A stretch of 64,000 nt of DNA from Brassica napus. Lineage: Eukaryota > Streptophyta > Magnoliopsida > Brassicales > Brassicaceae. Of this stretch, positions 38,665-49,189 are shown one piece after another (the stretch's first letter is position 1; the number at the start of each line of letters is the position of its first letter). Position numbers and translations under genes: made by a program. The DNA lies in NCBI RefSeq assembly GCF_020379485.1, contig NC_063446.1, forward strand, positions 10,401,597 through 10,465,596, read 5' to 3'. The notes below the pieces were generated by a model. It saw only the letters and a program-made list of their open reading frames with translations. It was not told where the DNA came from and made no database searches.

Positions 38665-39854
38665 CTAGGGCCGGTCCGCGCTACGCGCGGAATGTGATGT
38701 ATGTTTTTGTGAAAATATAAAACTTGTGTAACCGTTTTTGTATGTTCATTTGGTTGACAGTGCAATTTAGTCGATGAGGGTCATCAACACCGGTCTATTG
38801 TTTTATTCGTTCATTTTCATTTTAGTAGTTTATAGAATAGTGACTTCGTTGACTAATTTGATTTTAAACCATGAAGTGTAACAATCAATCCATATATTTT
38901 TTTTTGTTAATACTTCTGGTAACCAACAAATGAGATTAAAATAGTTGATAGTTTCTTCGCAGTAGCAAATATGATTAAAAAGTAAAAATTGGGAGTTGAG
39001 TTTTTGAAAATACCATCCGTAGTTAACTGAGGAATATATATAAAATATACTGTGATAGAAAATATTGTTTGTCAATAAAGAAAGAAGCAATTTTTTTTTT
39101 GAAAATCTTTAGCTTTTAAGATTACAAAATGAAGTGATGACATGATTTGTTATATATATTTATTATCCAATAAAATATATGATTAATATTTTGTAAAACA
39201 ATAATTGAGAACTTTGAAAAATTATTTTAAAAAATATTTTTTTCATTTGTGGGTGTAAAAGCATATGACATAAGAAAAAAATTATAAAGTTGGTTTTTGT
39301 AAGTAGTTTTTTAAAGTTTTTTTTGTGAACTTTTTTAAATATAACTAATACTAATATTTTAACCAAACTTCCGTTGTTCTTTGATGTTGGTTGCATCAAG
39401 TCTTGAGTTAGCAAATTATCAAATGGTGTAACCTAAGTATGGATTTGTTAGATGAGCATATCGAGATCTTTCATTTTGGGAATCCATAACCGCAAAAGAT
39501 CCATTTATGTTTAATTATTTTATATTTTTGGTTTATATTTGGTTAGTCTAAAATTTGGTTTACTTGGGTTTTTTTTTTAGTTTTCGGCATTACTCAGATA
39601 CTGATTTATATTCTATAAATGTATCGAAGCTACTTATCTAGACCGGTCAAGTTTAATATAAAAATGAACATCATGAAACAAAGATAAAATAATCCATAAT
39701 TAAACATTTGAACTTGTTCATAGCAAAAGGAAAACTAATCTTCCAAAATCACACTCGTTTCGGCACATAAAGATTTTAGAAGAAATGTGTATTCTCCAAA
39801 TCAAAGCTAATAGCAGTAAAAAAATTTTTTTTGTATGTTATGAAGATTATTACT

Positions 39855-41760
39855 GGTTTCTTGCTTGAATTCTTCTTCATCTGAGTCCTCTGCATTGTCT
39901 GCATCATCAGCGTCATCTGCTTCATTATCGTCTTCTTCTTGATGGTTGTCAACTACTGGTTTTCCAATCATGGGTAAGCTTATGACACATCTTTCTGATC
40001 TCGTTGCACTGCACCAAAACGAAGACACAACAGGAGTTTACTCAAGACTTACTTTGGCATTCACAAAAACAAACAGTGAACAGATACAATAAGGCTTATA
40101 GTCATGTGAAACGTTCTGCCTTAAACCATTTTGATTTGTCAGTTACCAACAAAACCACCTTCATCAAATTTGAATGGAAACACAAAGATTACTCAATTAT
40201 AATCTCTCAATTCATCAGCAAAATTCACCCAATACGCCATCACACATGGACTAAACCGACGTCAATTTCAAAACCCAGAACTTTTTTTTCAATCATCATT
40301 TTACTTATTACATACATATCTAAAATATTATGTTCGATTTGTCACAACTGAAACAAAAAAAAGACATTTAAAAAAAAACATAGAACAATCATTCTTATGT
40401 GGTGTTTCTTATCAGTCCCTAGGCGTCGGTGGCTGCGGCTTCTTGTGATTCAACAGCAGCCGCCTCCGTCTTTGCATTAGCTACTTCCTAAGGAGTCTTG
40501 CCATTGGTCACAGGTGGCACCAAAGAGTCAAACTTGTCTGATTTCCCCAGCACAATCTCAATCTGCGTAAAACATAATGTAAAAATAAGAAGTCAAAATG
40601 TTACACAAATGGGAGGATGATGCTAAAGTAGTGAAACTTGCCTTTGCTTTCTGAACCATCTTTCCTTTGGCCTCATCTTTCATTCCCACAGTGGATGTCA
40701 ACACTTCTGAACAATAATAATAATAAAAAAGCAGTCTTGAATTAGATTGAAAGCTTTTCTATCATCATGAAAAAAAGAACTTACTCTTATCTGTAGTCAA
40801 TCCAGTGTTCTTCAAGTTCTCAGAGATTGTTACCACCATCATTATTGTTGTGTGCAAATTAAAACAGTTAAAAGTAAAATACACAAAGAAGAGAGAGACC
40901 AGTCCATGCTTTTTCGATAAGATTTTAAGTTATGATGAAAATGTGGTGTATACCCATTCAGAGTGCAGAGAGCTCGACCTCATTGTGTTGCTGAATGTAC
41001 CTCTGCATCAAACGCAATGCATATCACACAAATTGATTCAGAAACTTTTTCAAATTGCTCTATTTGGAATACAAACAAACACTTTGGTGGACATATAAAG
41101 GCTAGAGATCGTTCAGGAATCAAAACTAAATCAACCAAGCCGATCTCACGCTTCCACAAACGAAACATAAGAAGTAGATGCTTAAAAACCTAGATCCGGT
41201 GTGGAATTTTCGTTCCCATCAAAGAGATTTTAAAATAACAATACCTTGGCGAGATTAACGTCGAAGAACAATGGTTTCTTCGTGTTGGAGACTTGAATCA
41301 TGTTCTTCTTGTGAGTCTCCGTCTTTGCTGGCGAGAGGGTGATGTTTATCTTTGGGGATGTGATCGGTGCAGGAGCCGGTGTTGCTATTTCCATCGCCAT
41401 CTCCTTCTTCGATAACTCTCAGTTTCTTTCTGCGTAAACTTTCTCTTCTCTTCTCTTCTCTCTTGTTGGTAGCGGGAAAAAGTTAAATCGGGAATCAAAA
41501 CCAAGAATGTATCATTCATGATTATCACACAGATTTCATCATACATGATTAAATATTTGATTTTGGCAAATTACATTCAAGTGATATGCAAAAACTCCAA
41601 TGAAAGAATACAGAGAAGAGAAGATATACCTTTTCTTCGAACTCAGCTTCTTCCATGGCAAGACAAATCTCTTCGTTATGAGGCTGAGGCCACTGAATGG
41701 GTAGCAGACGCCGGATCGTCTTTGTCGACGACGGAAACTGGCTCATCAACGTCGATCTAT
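39855..41760 (-). pseudogene. Fragments of an uncharacterised gene flanking the captured ALBA gene
   Basis: One exon (about 41760-41630) reads MSQFPSSTKTIRRLLPIQWP then QPHNEEICLAMEEAEFEEK, ending at a GT donor. A second exon (about 40008-39855), after a CAG acceptor, begins CNEIRKM, slips frame, then reads MIGKPVVDNHQEEDDNEADD and a long acidic run. Splice phase fits the two being neighbouring exons of one gene. I do not recognise the family. The ALBA fragment lies between them in the same orientation. Confidence 0.5.
40419..41400 (-). pseudogene. Captured ALBA-family gene fragment
   Basis: ALBA proteins are small nucleic-acid-binding proteins. Exon 1 (41400-41245) begins MAMEIATPAPAPITSP and ends IQVSNTKKPLFFDVNLAK; exon 2 (41002-40954) reads RYIQQHNEVELSAL then a stop in place of the family's Gly. 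Later pieces read VVTISENLKNTGLTTDK, VLTSTVGMKDEAKGKMVQKA and IEIVLGKSDKF, up to a stop near 40419. The exons keep introns, so capture was at DNA level, as Helitrons do. The in-frame stops and frame slips make it a pseudogene. Confidence 0.75.
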
Positions 41761-42190
41761 ATACGATAGGATGATTTCGAGAGGAGGGATGCAAACCTTT
41801 TAATACTTGAATTTCCATAGCTTTGCAAGAGCTAACCTCATTGAATGTAGATCGTGAATGATGGATCATGGAGCCATTAAACCGACTGTTTCAGGTTGTG
41901 AGAAGAAACACAATCGTCACCACATCGCCGCCACACGAAGAGGAGAGACGAAGACGAACCTCGTTTCATCACTTCACCCGTACTCCATCGGCCCAGAAAA
42001 ATCTTCGATCTTCGGAGCCCAAGTACACAAATAAACCAACAAAACAAAGCCCAACATACCAACGATTAAAGGATACGTTGCGTCGAGAATCATGGGACAC
42101 GTGGCATCTCCTGGTTAAACGGCTTTCCTAGCTGGATGCTGAGGTGGCAGCACCAGGAGGGAGTAAACACTCTTTATAATAATAGATAGA

Positions 42191-43672
42191 CTAGACCCTG
42201 ATCCGCGCGCCAGCGCGGGTTTGAATTTTTGGTTTTTGGTTATTTATTTAACTAAATAATGTATTCGTAATATTTGATGTATTATATTCACCAAGTAAAT
42301 AATTTTTTTGGCATCTTAAACCATCTATTTACGATGAATATTCGATATCATATAAAAAATTGAACAAATAGACGTAATTAGAGAATTACAGACGATATAT
42401 AAAAACAATGGTTATTAATGTAAAATATGAAAAAATATTATATTATGACTTAGTATGACATAAAAGATTATAAATTAGTTATACATATTTAAATAAAATA
42501 AAATGATTTTTAAACTTCTATGAAAAATTTAACGTATAAAAAATGATGATGAATTAGTCATCAAATTGTAAATAATTTCATAATTTTATTAATAATAAAT
42601 TATTTGTAGTCTTTGTTTTTCGTCAAGATAATTATTAAATGTCCATAACATTAATATGTTAAAAGGTCATATTATGAAAGCCCATGTTGTAACCGTTTTT
42701 TTCCGGGAAGTGTAACAAAAAAAATTACATTTAACTCTTCGTTTTGTTTAAGTTTGTGTCGGCAAAAGATTAAAAAAAATCTCTCTATCTTTTTCAATGT
42801 TCAATTTAAAGCTTATTATGCGGAAATTATACGCAAATATAGGCAATTGGTTGGAATTTCTATATCTTTATATTCGTATAAATTTTAAATTTATTGTTTC
42901 CTCTTCTGCAAGCAAATCAATTACCGAAGTAATAGATCAATTGGTTGGAATCAAATCTATTCTTATAATTAGTGTAATTATGGTTACAGTTTCAATTTTT
43001 AATAGGTACATTAACGATACGACATTGAAGATATTCTGTTTTGATTAATAGAAGATATTGGATTTTGAGTTTGTATTTATTGATTTATTTTTTTATAAAG
43101 CTTAAAAAATTAATGGGATGATTGGTTGGTTGATACATCCTATAAAGAAAACGAAAACTATAGGTGGTTTGAATATTGTATATCGATCGATGCATGATGT
43201 AAGTTGACTATATAAAACTTGAACATGATCATTTCAAACTAAAGTATAGGTAGGTTATATTCATTTGTTATATTGTACTTAATATATTTTAAATATTACA
43301 TAAGTCAAGTGATTCACGTTTTCGTAAAAATAAAATTCAAGTTCATTAATGGGACGTACTCGTACGTAATAAGCTACATTAAATATGATGTATTTTTAGG
43401 TTCATTTAATGACATTAAGTTTAAATTTGATTAAGGAAAACTCATTAATTTAACTAGAAAAAAAACAAGAATTAAAATATGTAGGTTTATTTAATGACAT
43501 TAAGTTTAAATTTGATTAAAGAAAATTTATTAATTTAACTGGAAAAGACAATCATTAAAATATGTAGTTTGATTTAATTTTCAGTGACATGGAAGTGTAA
43601 ATAAGTTAGAAAATTTAAAGGTATTTTTTAATGGATATTTTTTAATGGGTATTTCTCTTTTAATAATAGAGA
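42191..43672 (-). mobile_element. Nonautonomous Helitron, 1.48 kb
   Basis: The minus strand starts TCTCTATTATTAAAAGAG at 43672 with A before it, and ends with hairpin CCGCGCTGGCGCGCGG, then ATCAGGGTCTAG at 42191, followed by T. No coding sequence; open frames inside are AT-rich noise. An internal direct repeat of about 80 bp lies at 43401-43563. It abuts the next Helitron head to tail. Confidence 0.8.
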
Positions 43673-43710
43673 TGATTTAAAACACTACGTTCGAACCCAT
43701 AGTAGACGTG

Positions 43711-43757
43711 GGCCCTACACCTCTTTTTTTTTTTTGATCAACGGCCCTACACCTCTT
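43711..43757 (-). mobile_element. Tiny poly(A)-type insertion with 15-bp target duplication
   Basis: GGCCCTACACCTCTT occurs at 43711-43725 and 43743-43757, flanking a 17-bp insert made of a T run and GATCAAC. On the minus strand this is GTTGATC plus an A tail, the form left by extreme 5' truncation of a LINE-mobilised element. Confidence 0.6.
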
Positions 43758-43781
43758 GATATAATAATTTCACCGTTTTAT

Positions 43782-43791
43782 ATTTTCCAAA
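43782..43791. repeat. Target site duplication, left
   Basis: ATTTTCCAAA, identical to 48828-48837 on the other side of the Mutator-like element. Confidence 0.85.
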
Positions 43792-44135
43792 GAGAAATCG
43801 GCCAAAAAAACACTGAACTTTGAGGGAATTGCCAAAAGAAACCTGGACATATGGGCTAGCCAATAAAATCCTGAACTTTTGTTGACTTTTCGGGTTTATT
43901 AAGAAACTTACGATTGACTGACCAGATAAACACACCGTTAACCGAGTTAACTGTTAATTAAGCGGACGTTAACTTTGGGTGTTAAAGTATACGACGTCGT
44001 TTCATCACTTTGTCTGATTAAAGACAAACGACGTCGTTTATATAGCTGTGTTATTAAAAATATGTGTTTCCAACGGCTCGAACTCGTGTCCTCGGGTTTA
44101 ATGGTAGGGGTTTTTGCCACTGAGCTAGTGGACTT
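43792..44135. repeat. Left terminal inverted repeat of the MULE
   Basis: Pairs with 48490-48827. Shared features from the outside inwards: GAGAAATCGGCCAAAAAAAC, CCTGAACTTTTGTTGAC-like block, ACCGTTAACCGA, an ACGTCGTTT motif pair, then a tRNA-like segment containing TAGCTCAGTGG on the minus strand. Confidence 0.8.
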
Positions 44136-44364
44136 TGCAATGGATATACGAACACAATTTCTTTTATTCTTCGAATCCGAGTTAAAGACAAATTAATGAA
44201 ACGACGCGTTTTACATTAACTTTTTTTAAAAAAAAGATGGGGTTCCATCGACTCGAACTCTTGCACTCGGGTTTAATGGTAGGGGTTTTTGCCACTGAGC
44301 TAGTGGACTTTGCAATGGATATACGAACACAATTTCTTTTATTCTCTTTGAATCCGAGTTAAAT
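44065..44364. repeat. Tandem duplication of the tRNA-like block inside the left end
   Basis: About 125 bp at 44065-44190 recur at 44240-44364 (period 175). Each copy holds, on the minus strand, GTCCACTAGCTCAGTGGCAA followed about 40 bases on by a GTTCGAG-type word. The duplication lies just upstream of the GRF gene start. Confidence 0.75.
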
Positions 44365-44415
44365 GAATCAAAAAGAAACGACGGCGTTTTCTCGTCCGAT
44401 TGGTATAAACCCTAA

Positions 44416-45067
44416 ATGGGCGAAATCATAAATCCAGTTCGCGATTCAAGCTCGATTCTCTTCGATTTCGTCCTTAAGAATCTCGATTCTCATCTCTCCT
44501 TCTTCGAGTATCGCATGATGAGTTCGGGTTGTGAGGATTCGTCTGTGAATACGATGGGAATTCGTGGTATCCCGGAGCAATGCGGCTGTGGTCGAAGAAC
44601 TGGGATATACACATCAAAAACGAAGGTCAATCCAGGAAGAACTTTCTTTAGATGCCCAACGTTTCAAAATGTAAGTGTTTAATTTGATTGTGTTTAAGAA
44701 AAGAACATAAGATTCAATGGCTAGGTAGTCAGTGAGAAATTGTTTGAATATAAAGATTGTGTTCATGATTTGTGTCTAGGATCACTTGTATAAATGGGTA
44801 GATGAAGCTGTCTACGAAGAGGTTCAAGATGCATTGCCAAAAGTTGAATGCTTTGCATCAGATGTTATGAAAATTAAAATGGAGATCGAAAGCATGAAAA
44901 CCGTGGAGGAAGACTTGAAAGAAGATGTCAGGAAGGCGAGCAATGAACTTAAGAAGCTGAATGTGATCATGAAAGTGGGTTTTTCGGTGGTTTGTTTAGG
45001 CGTTGTGATATGTCTTGTGTTGATCATGTTTGACAAAGCAGATGGGTTGTCTATGAATAGCTACTAG
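44416..45067 (+). CDS. GRF-type zinc-finger membrane protein of the MULE
   Basis: Two exons, 44416-44670 and 44780-45067 (GT-AG), give 180 residues. A GRF zinc finger is visible at about 55-85: CGCGRRTGIYTSKTKVNPGR then TFFRCP. It is followed by a coiled coil (about 95-145) and one hydrophobic segment (VGFSVVCLGVVICLVLIMF) near the C-terminus. GRF zinc fingers bind single-stranded nucleic acid in other proteins. Small GRF-coiled-coil-TM proteins are common in crucifer genomes and are often found with transposons; a role in transposition is unproven. The first ATG is used; an alternative is the Met-Met pair about 33 codons in. Confidence 0.75.
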
Positions 45068-45406
45068 GAGACTGTTTATGTAAGGCTATGTTTATGTAAG
45101 AATCATGGTTCATGTAAGGCTATGTTTTAAGACAATGTTTCAGTAATGTTTATGTTTTACTTCTTGATTGTTTATAGAAGGACAAATGAACACACCAATG
45201 AACAGACCATCAAGATAAACAACATGATGAAAACACAAAGATAATAACCAACACTATCTTCATTGAGAGTTTCAAATTAAAACAGCAGGAAGAGAAGAAA
45301 GAAAAAGGTAGTTCTTGTTCCAAAAGCATTCAGACAGAGACATCATCATAAACAACAGACAACGAAAGCATTCAGACAGAGACCATCATAAACAACACAC
45401 AAGCAT

Positions 45407-48400
45407 CTAAAAAAACCATCTTCCCCACGATGCTGTCTGTGATGCTTCAGCTTGTGAGGATTGACCTTCTGAAGATTGAGGAACTTCCCATGGTGATGCT
45501 TGAGCTTGTGAGGATTGATTTTGTGAGGTTTGAGCTTCTGAGGATTGAGCTTGTGACTCGCCAAAGTGTAGTCCCTGCAACATATAAATGAATTGTTAGA
45601 CACATTACCGAGAGCTAAAAAACAATGAGATAGAAACTAAGACCCTAACCTGATATTTCCTTGGTCTGCCTCTTGGTTTCTTAGGTGGGCTCTCAACAAA
45701 AGCCTTCCGACATGTATTCTTGTAGTGCCCTTCTTCTTTGCAATTAGAGCATGTCATTACCCTGTTCGCACGACTCAGCTTGGTAGTAGACACTGTCTCA
45801 TTGGTTCCCTTCTTTCGATCATGGTTTTTAGGCCTACCAGGCTTGCCATTTCGATTAGGTGGTGGAATCACACCTAATCTATTGGTCCGAGGCCACTCTA
45901 TCATCCCATTTACAGGTCTGATCCCAAAACTGTAGGTTTCACGCCACTTAGAGGTTGTGTAGAAAGGAGCAACAAATTCAGAGAGTTTTCTTCCCACGCC
46001 AAGGATGACCTTAGCAGCATGGATGCATGGAATACCATTCATTTGCCAGCTTCGACATGCACAAGTCTCATTCTCCAAATTCACCACATATGACTGGTCT
46101 CTATCTTCCACCTCAGTCTCTGGCCCAATTGCCCAACGCAGACTACATTCTTTTGACTTCTTCTCAACCCTGTCTAACTCTTTATGTGTCTTCGGGGTGA
46201 ACCTAGTCTTCCTGTCCTTAGCCATCTTAGACCTATTGTAGTTCCTAGTCATACATTGGCGCCTTATCTCCTCTAACATGTCTAGCAGAGGTTTCTTCCT
46301 AGGCTCCCTGATGGTCTTGTTGAAGGACTCACACAAGTTGTTCAGATTATCATTGCAGTAGGAGCCTATCTTGAAGAAAGCTCTAGACCAAGTCTCTGGC
46401 TTTGTCTTTATCAGAGATGCATGTGCGCCAGGATCATAGTTCTTAAGCTCGTCCATGTTGTAGTTGAACATACCAGGAGTGTAGCTCCTTGCAATGAACC
46501 AGAAGAACCTCTGTAACCTTAGATCTTTTCCACCTTTCCTCCAGTTCTCGTAGATATGGCGACAACACTGTCTATGCTCAGCTTCTGGAAGGAGGGTATG
46601 AACTGCCTTCACTAATCCCTACAAGATCAGAAAAAAAAAAGAAATCAGAAACAAGAATCAAACATTCATTGAGTATCATGAAAGCAAAGTGTTTACCTTT
46701 TGTTTGTCAGACATTATAACAAAGCCGTTCCCATTTTCCAATCCCAAATCCAAGGCCAAACGCTTCACAAACCAATCCCAGTTTGTATCATTCTCTATCT
46801 CCACTACAGCCCAAGCAATAGGGACAATCCTATTGTCTCCATCTCTTCCAACCGCAGCCAACAACTGTCCCTTGATGTCCCATTTCAAAAAGGCTCCATC
46901 TAAGCCAATAACAGGCCTACAAGTCTTCTTCCATGCTTCCTTTTGTGCTTGGAAACACATGTAGAGTCTGTAGAACCGCTGCTTGCTTCCAACCGTGGCT
47001 CCTGGTATGGTCTCAATTTCCATGGTTGATCCAGGATTGCTCCTCAATATCTCTGCTTGGTAATCCCAGATTTTATCAAAATGCTCCTCATGGGTCTTCC
47101 TCCTTTCTTTCATCACCTTCGTCTTGGCCTTCATGCATGAGTTTTCTAAAACTTCCATCTTATACTCCCTCAATATCTCAGCCTGTATCTCCTTTGCCGT
47201 GAGCTTAGGATTCAGCCTTAACCTCTCAGCAAATAGACTTGCAATTGCTGACCTCTTAAGTATCTTGGAAAACCCTGTCCTCCCACACTTATGGTCATTG
47301 ACGTATGTCTTTACCATCAACTTCTGTTTCCTCCTATCATACGAACAATAAACCATCCAGGGACAAGGAGCCTCATCATCTCTCATCTCAGCGGCACATT
47401 TTGCACCCATCTTCAAGCTACTGGATCTGTAGTACTTGATGTTGTATCTGGTTTTCAGGGTATACCTCAGACAAGCATGTTTGAAGTCCTCAGCATCTGA
47501 AAATGTCTTGCCTAGCTGAAGGAGCTCCTCTGGATCAGTGTCTTCTCTGTAAGCTTGTGCAGGTCTCATCTCCTCTACATTCTCATCATCTGATGACAGA
47601 GGATCAGGGATTTTATCATCATCCCATGCATCATCATCGCCTTCGTCTTCATCAACCTCACAGTCATCATTTTTTGCTTTATCACCAAAATAAAGACTCA
47701 AATCTGTACAACCAACTTCCTCAATGCCAGCAATACCGTTCTCATCTTCCCTACCATCATCACCTATATCCCCAAATTCCTCAATCTGGAGAAATTCTTC
47801 TCTGTCATCACCATCATCACCTAGACTCCTCTCCGAGTTTACCTTCTGCTTCTTCGATTGTCTAGGAGACACAGGCGACCCGCCATATGAAGTTCCCCGC
47901 CTTATCTTCTTCGCAACTGTTGATGCCAACATCTCAGTCTCTGGCCATTCTTCTCTGTCATCACCAGAAAGAGCCACATTTACCTTCTGCTTCTTCGAAA
48001 CTCTAGGAGACAGAGTTGAACCACGCCTCGTGGCCTTCACCGGAGATGGCGACCCATATGAAGTTCCCCTCCTCGTGGTCTTCTCCGGAGATGACGCAGG
48101 CGACCCATATGAAGTTCCCCGCCTTGTCTTCGACGCCTTCGACACCTCTGTAGATGCCAACATCGATATCCCTTCAACGCTTTTACGAATCCTCGATCTC
48201 TCCGGCGATGACAAACTCACAGAAGCATCGCGTTCTCCACCCTTTTTCGACTCTTGAACCGCTTCGTCACTCCCGTAATCGAAATTCCTCATCGCTCCGA
48301 AAATCATTACCTCCCTTCCATTCCTTGTGAACTTCGTATTTACCATCTCCTCACCATTACAAGAGAAATCCCCAAATCGATTTGAGAAATTAGGGTTACG

Positions 48401-48418
48401 TTCAAACACGGGTTTCAT
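45407..48418 (-). CDS. Mutator-like (MULE) transposase
   Basis: Exons 48418-46697, 46618-45650 and 45574-45407 give 952 residues in one frame. Order: a basic low-complexity N-terminus with four RRGTSYG-type repeats, acidic stretches, a MuDR N-terminal domain (about 290-400), the MULE DDE domain, a SWIM zinc finger (CACRSWQMNGIPCIH), and a CCHC zinc knuckle (CSNCKEEGHYKNTC). The catalytic triad is visible as D507 (GLDGAF), D571 (MSDKQK) and E671 (NNLCESFNK). The last exon is Gln/Ser-rich and ends WGRWFF. It cuts and moves elements whose ends it recognises. Nothing in the frame is broken, so activity is possible. Open frames on the opposite strand are shadows. Confidence 0.9.
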
Positions 48419-48486
48419 TTTGTTTGATTGAAATTAAACACATCTTTTGATCAATAAAAATAAACATGTGTGATAATCTTCCGAAA

Positions 48487-48827
48487 AGTCCACTAGCTCA
48501 GTGGCAAAACCCCCTTAGGACCACGAGTGCACGGGTTCGAGTCCAGGCAACAACAATTTTAATTAAGCAAAACGACGTCGTCTTGAGATTTTGTGTTTAA
48601 CAAAACAACTGAATGAAACGACGTAGTTTCACTACACAGCAATAATTAACGGTGAGTTAACACTGTCTTAACTGTCGGTTAACGGTGTGTTAATCTGGTT
48701 AGTCAACCGTAAGTTTGTGAATTAACTAAAAAAGTCAACAAAAGATCAGGGTTTTATTGGTCAGGTTCGAGTACAGGTTTTTTTTGGCAATTTCCGCAAA
48801 GTTCAGTGTTTTTTTGGCCGATTTCTC
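48487..48827. repeat. Right terminal inverted repeat of the MULE
   Basis: Inverted partner of 43792-44135. On the plus strand it begins inside with GTCCACTAGCTCAGTGGCAA and CACGGGTTCGAGTCC (about 48489-48545), then AAACGACGTCGTC, and ends GGCCGATTTCTC at 48827. Confidence 0.8.
48489..48548 (+). ncRNA. tRNA-like segment in the MULE end (A box and B box)
   Basis: TAGCTCAGTGG fits the pol III A box and GGTTCGAGTCC the B box, about 40 bases apart as in a tRNA. The acceptor ends do not pair and the T-stem has mismatches, so it is not a working tRNA. Matching but more decayed copies sit in the left end on the minus strand (two, because of the 175-bp duplication). Confidence 0.45.
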
Positions 48828-48837
48828 ATTTTCCAAA
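48828..48837. repeat. Target site duplication, right
   Basis: ATTTTCCAAA, identical to 43782-43791. Confidence 0.85.
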
Positions 48838-49189
48838 TACAATAACATGAATATTAAGAGAGACCAAAACATATATAAGTACAAAATAAATGCTTCCTCA
48901 CGAACGGCATAAGTATCTTGCTCATCAACAAAATTAATTGCACTCACTGTTCCTTTATAAACATATTATACTTGGTTAACATATTATAATGAAATATTTA
49001 AATCGTTGTTATACCAAAAAAGTTTACTATTGCGTTAGGAGATTTACCATTTGTATCAATATATCCATCTAAAACTGAATTACACTTTAGTACTGTTTGG
49101 AAACACGAATAGTAGTATAACTCAGAATTATTTGAAAACAAGTATTGCATTATTACATTAATTGTATTTCCATATTTCACTCATATTAA

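Larger units (their letters stand above)
34954..40977. repeat. 6-kb duplicated segment, copy 2 (right of the gap)
   Basis: Repeats 28846-34852 in the same order. Differences I saw are mostly one-base length changes in homopolymers, in both exons and spacer, not substitutions. This pattern fits uncorrected read errors at a contig end more than genuine divergence. Confidence 0.9.
38665..42190 (-). mobile_element. Helitron carrying captured gene fragments
   Basis: The minus strand starts TCTATCTATTATTATAAAGA at 42190 and ends with the GC-rich hairpin CCGCGCGTAGCGCGG, a short spacer and CTAG at 38665, followed by T. This is the Helitron pattern (5'-TC, 3'-hairpin-CTRR, insertion before T). Length 3.5 kb. 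It encodes no Rep/helicase, so it is nonautonomous. It carries ALBA exons and fragments of a second gene. The 5' end touches the 3' end of the next Helitron. Confidence 0.8.
43792..48827. mobile_element. Complete Mutator-like element with two genes
   Basis: Both ends read GAGAAATCGGCCAAAAAAAC in inverted orientation and remain alignable inward for about 340 bp. A perfect 10-bp direct repeat (ATTTTCCAAA) flanks the element, matching the 9-11 bp duplication of Mutator elements. It contains a GRF zinc-finger gene (+) and a transposase gene (-), facing each other. Both read through in my models, so the element may be autonomous and fairly young, although the TIRs have diverged. Confidence 0.9.

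Noticed and set aside
41868..42131. Plus-strand open frame of 87 codons
   Set aside because: It is the 5' terminal region of the Helitron, with no family features or splice context.
47503..48257. Open frames on the plus strand opposite the transposase
   Set aside because: They are antisense shadows of the acidic and Ser/Pro-rich N-terminus of the MULE transposase.
48489..48548. A functional tRNA gene
   Set aside because: A and B boxes are present, but acceptor ends do not pair, the D-stem is missing and the T-stem has mismatches.
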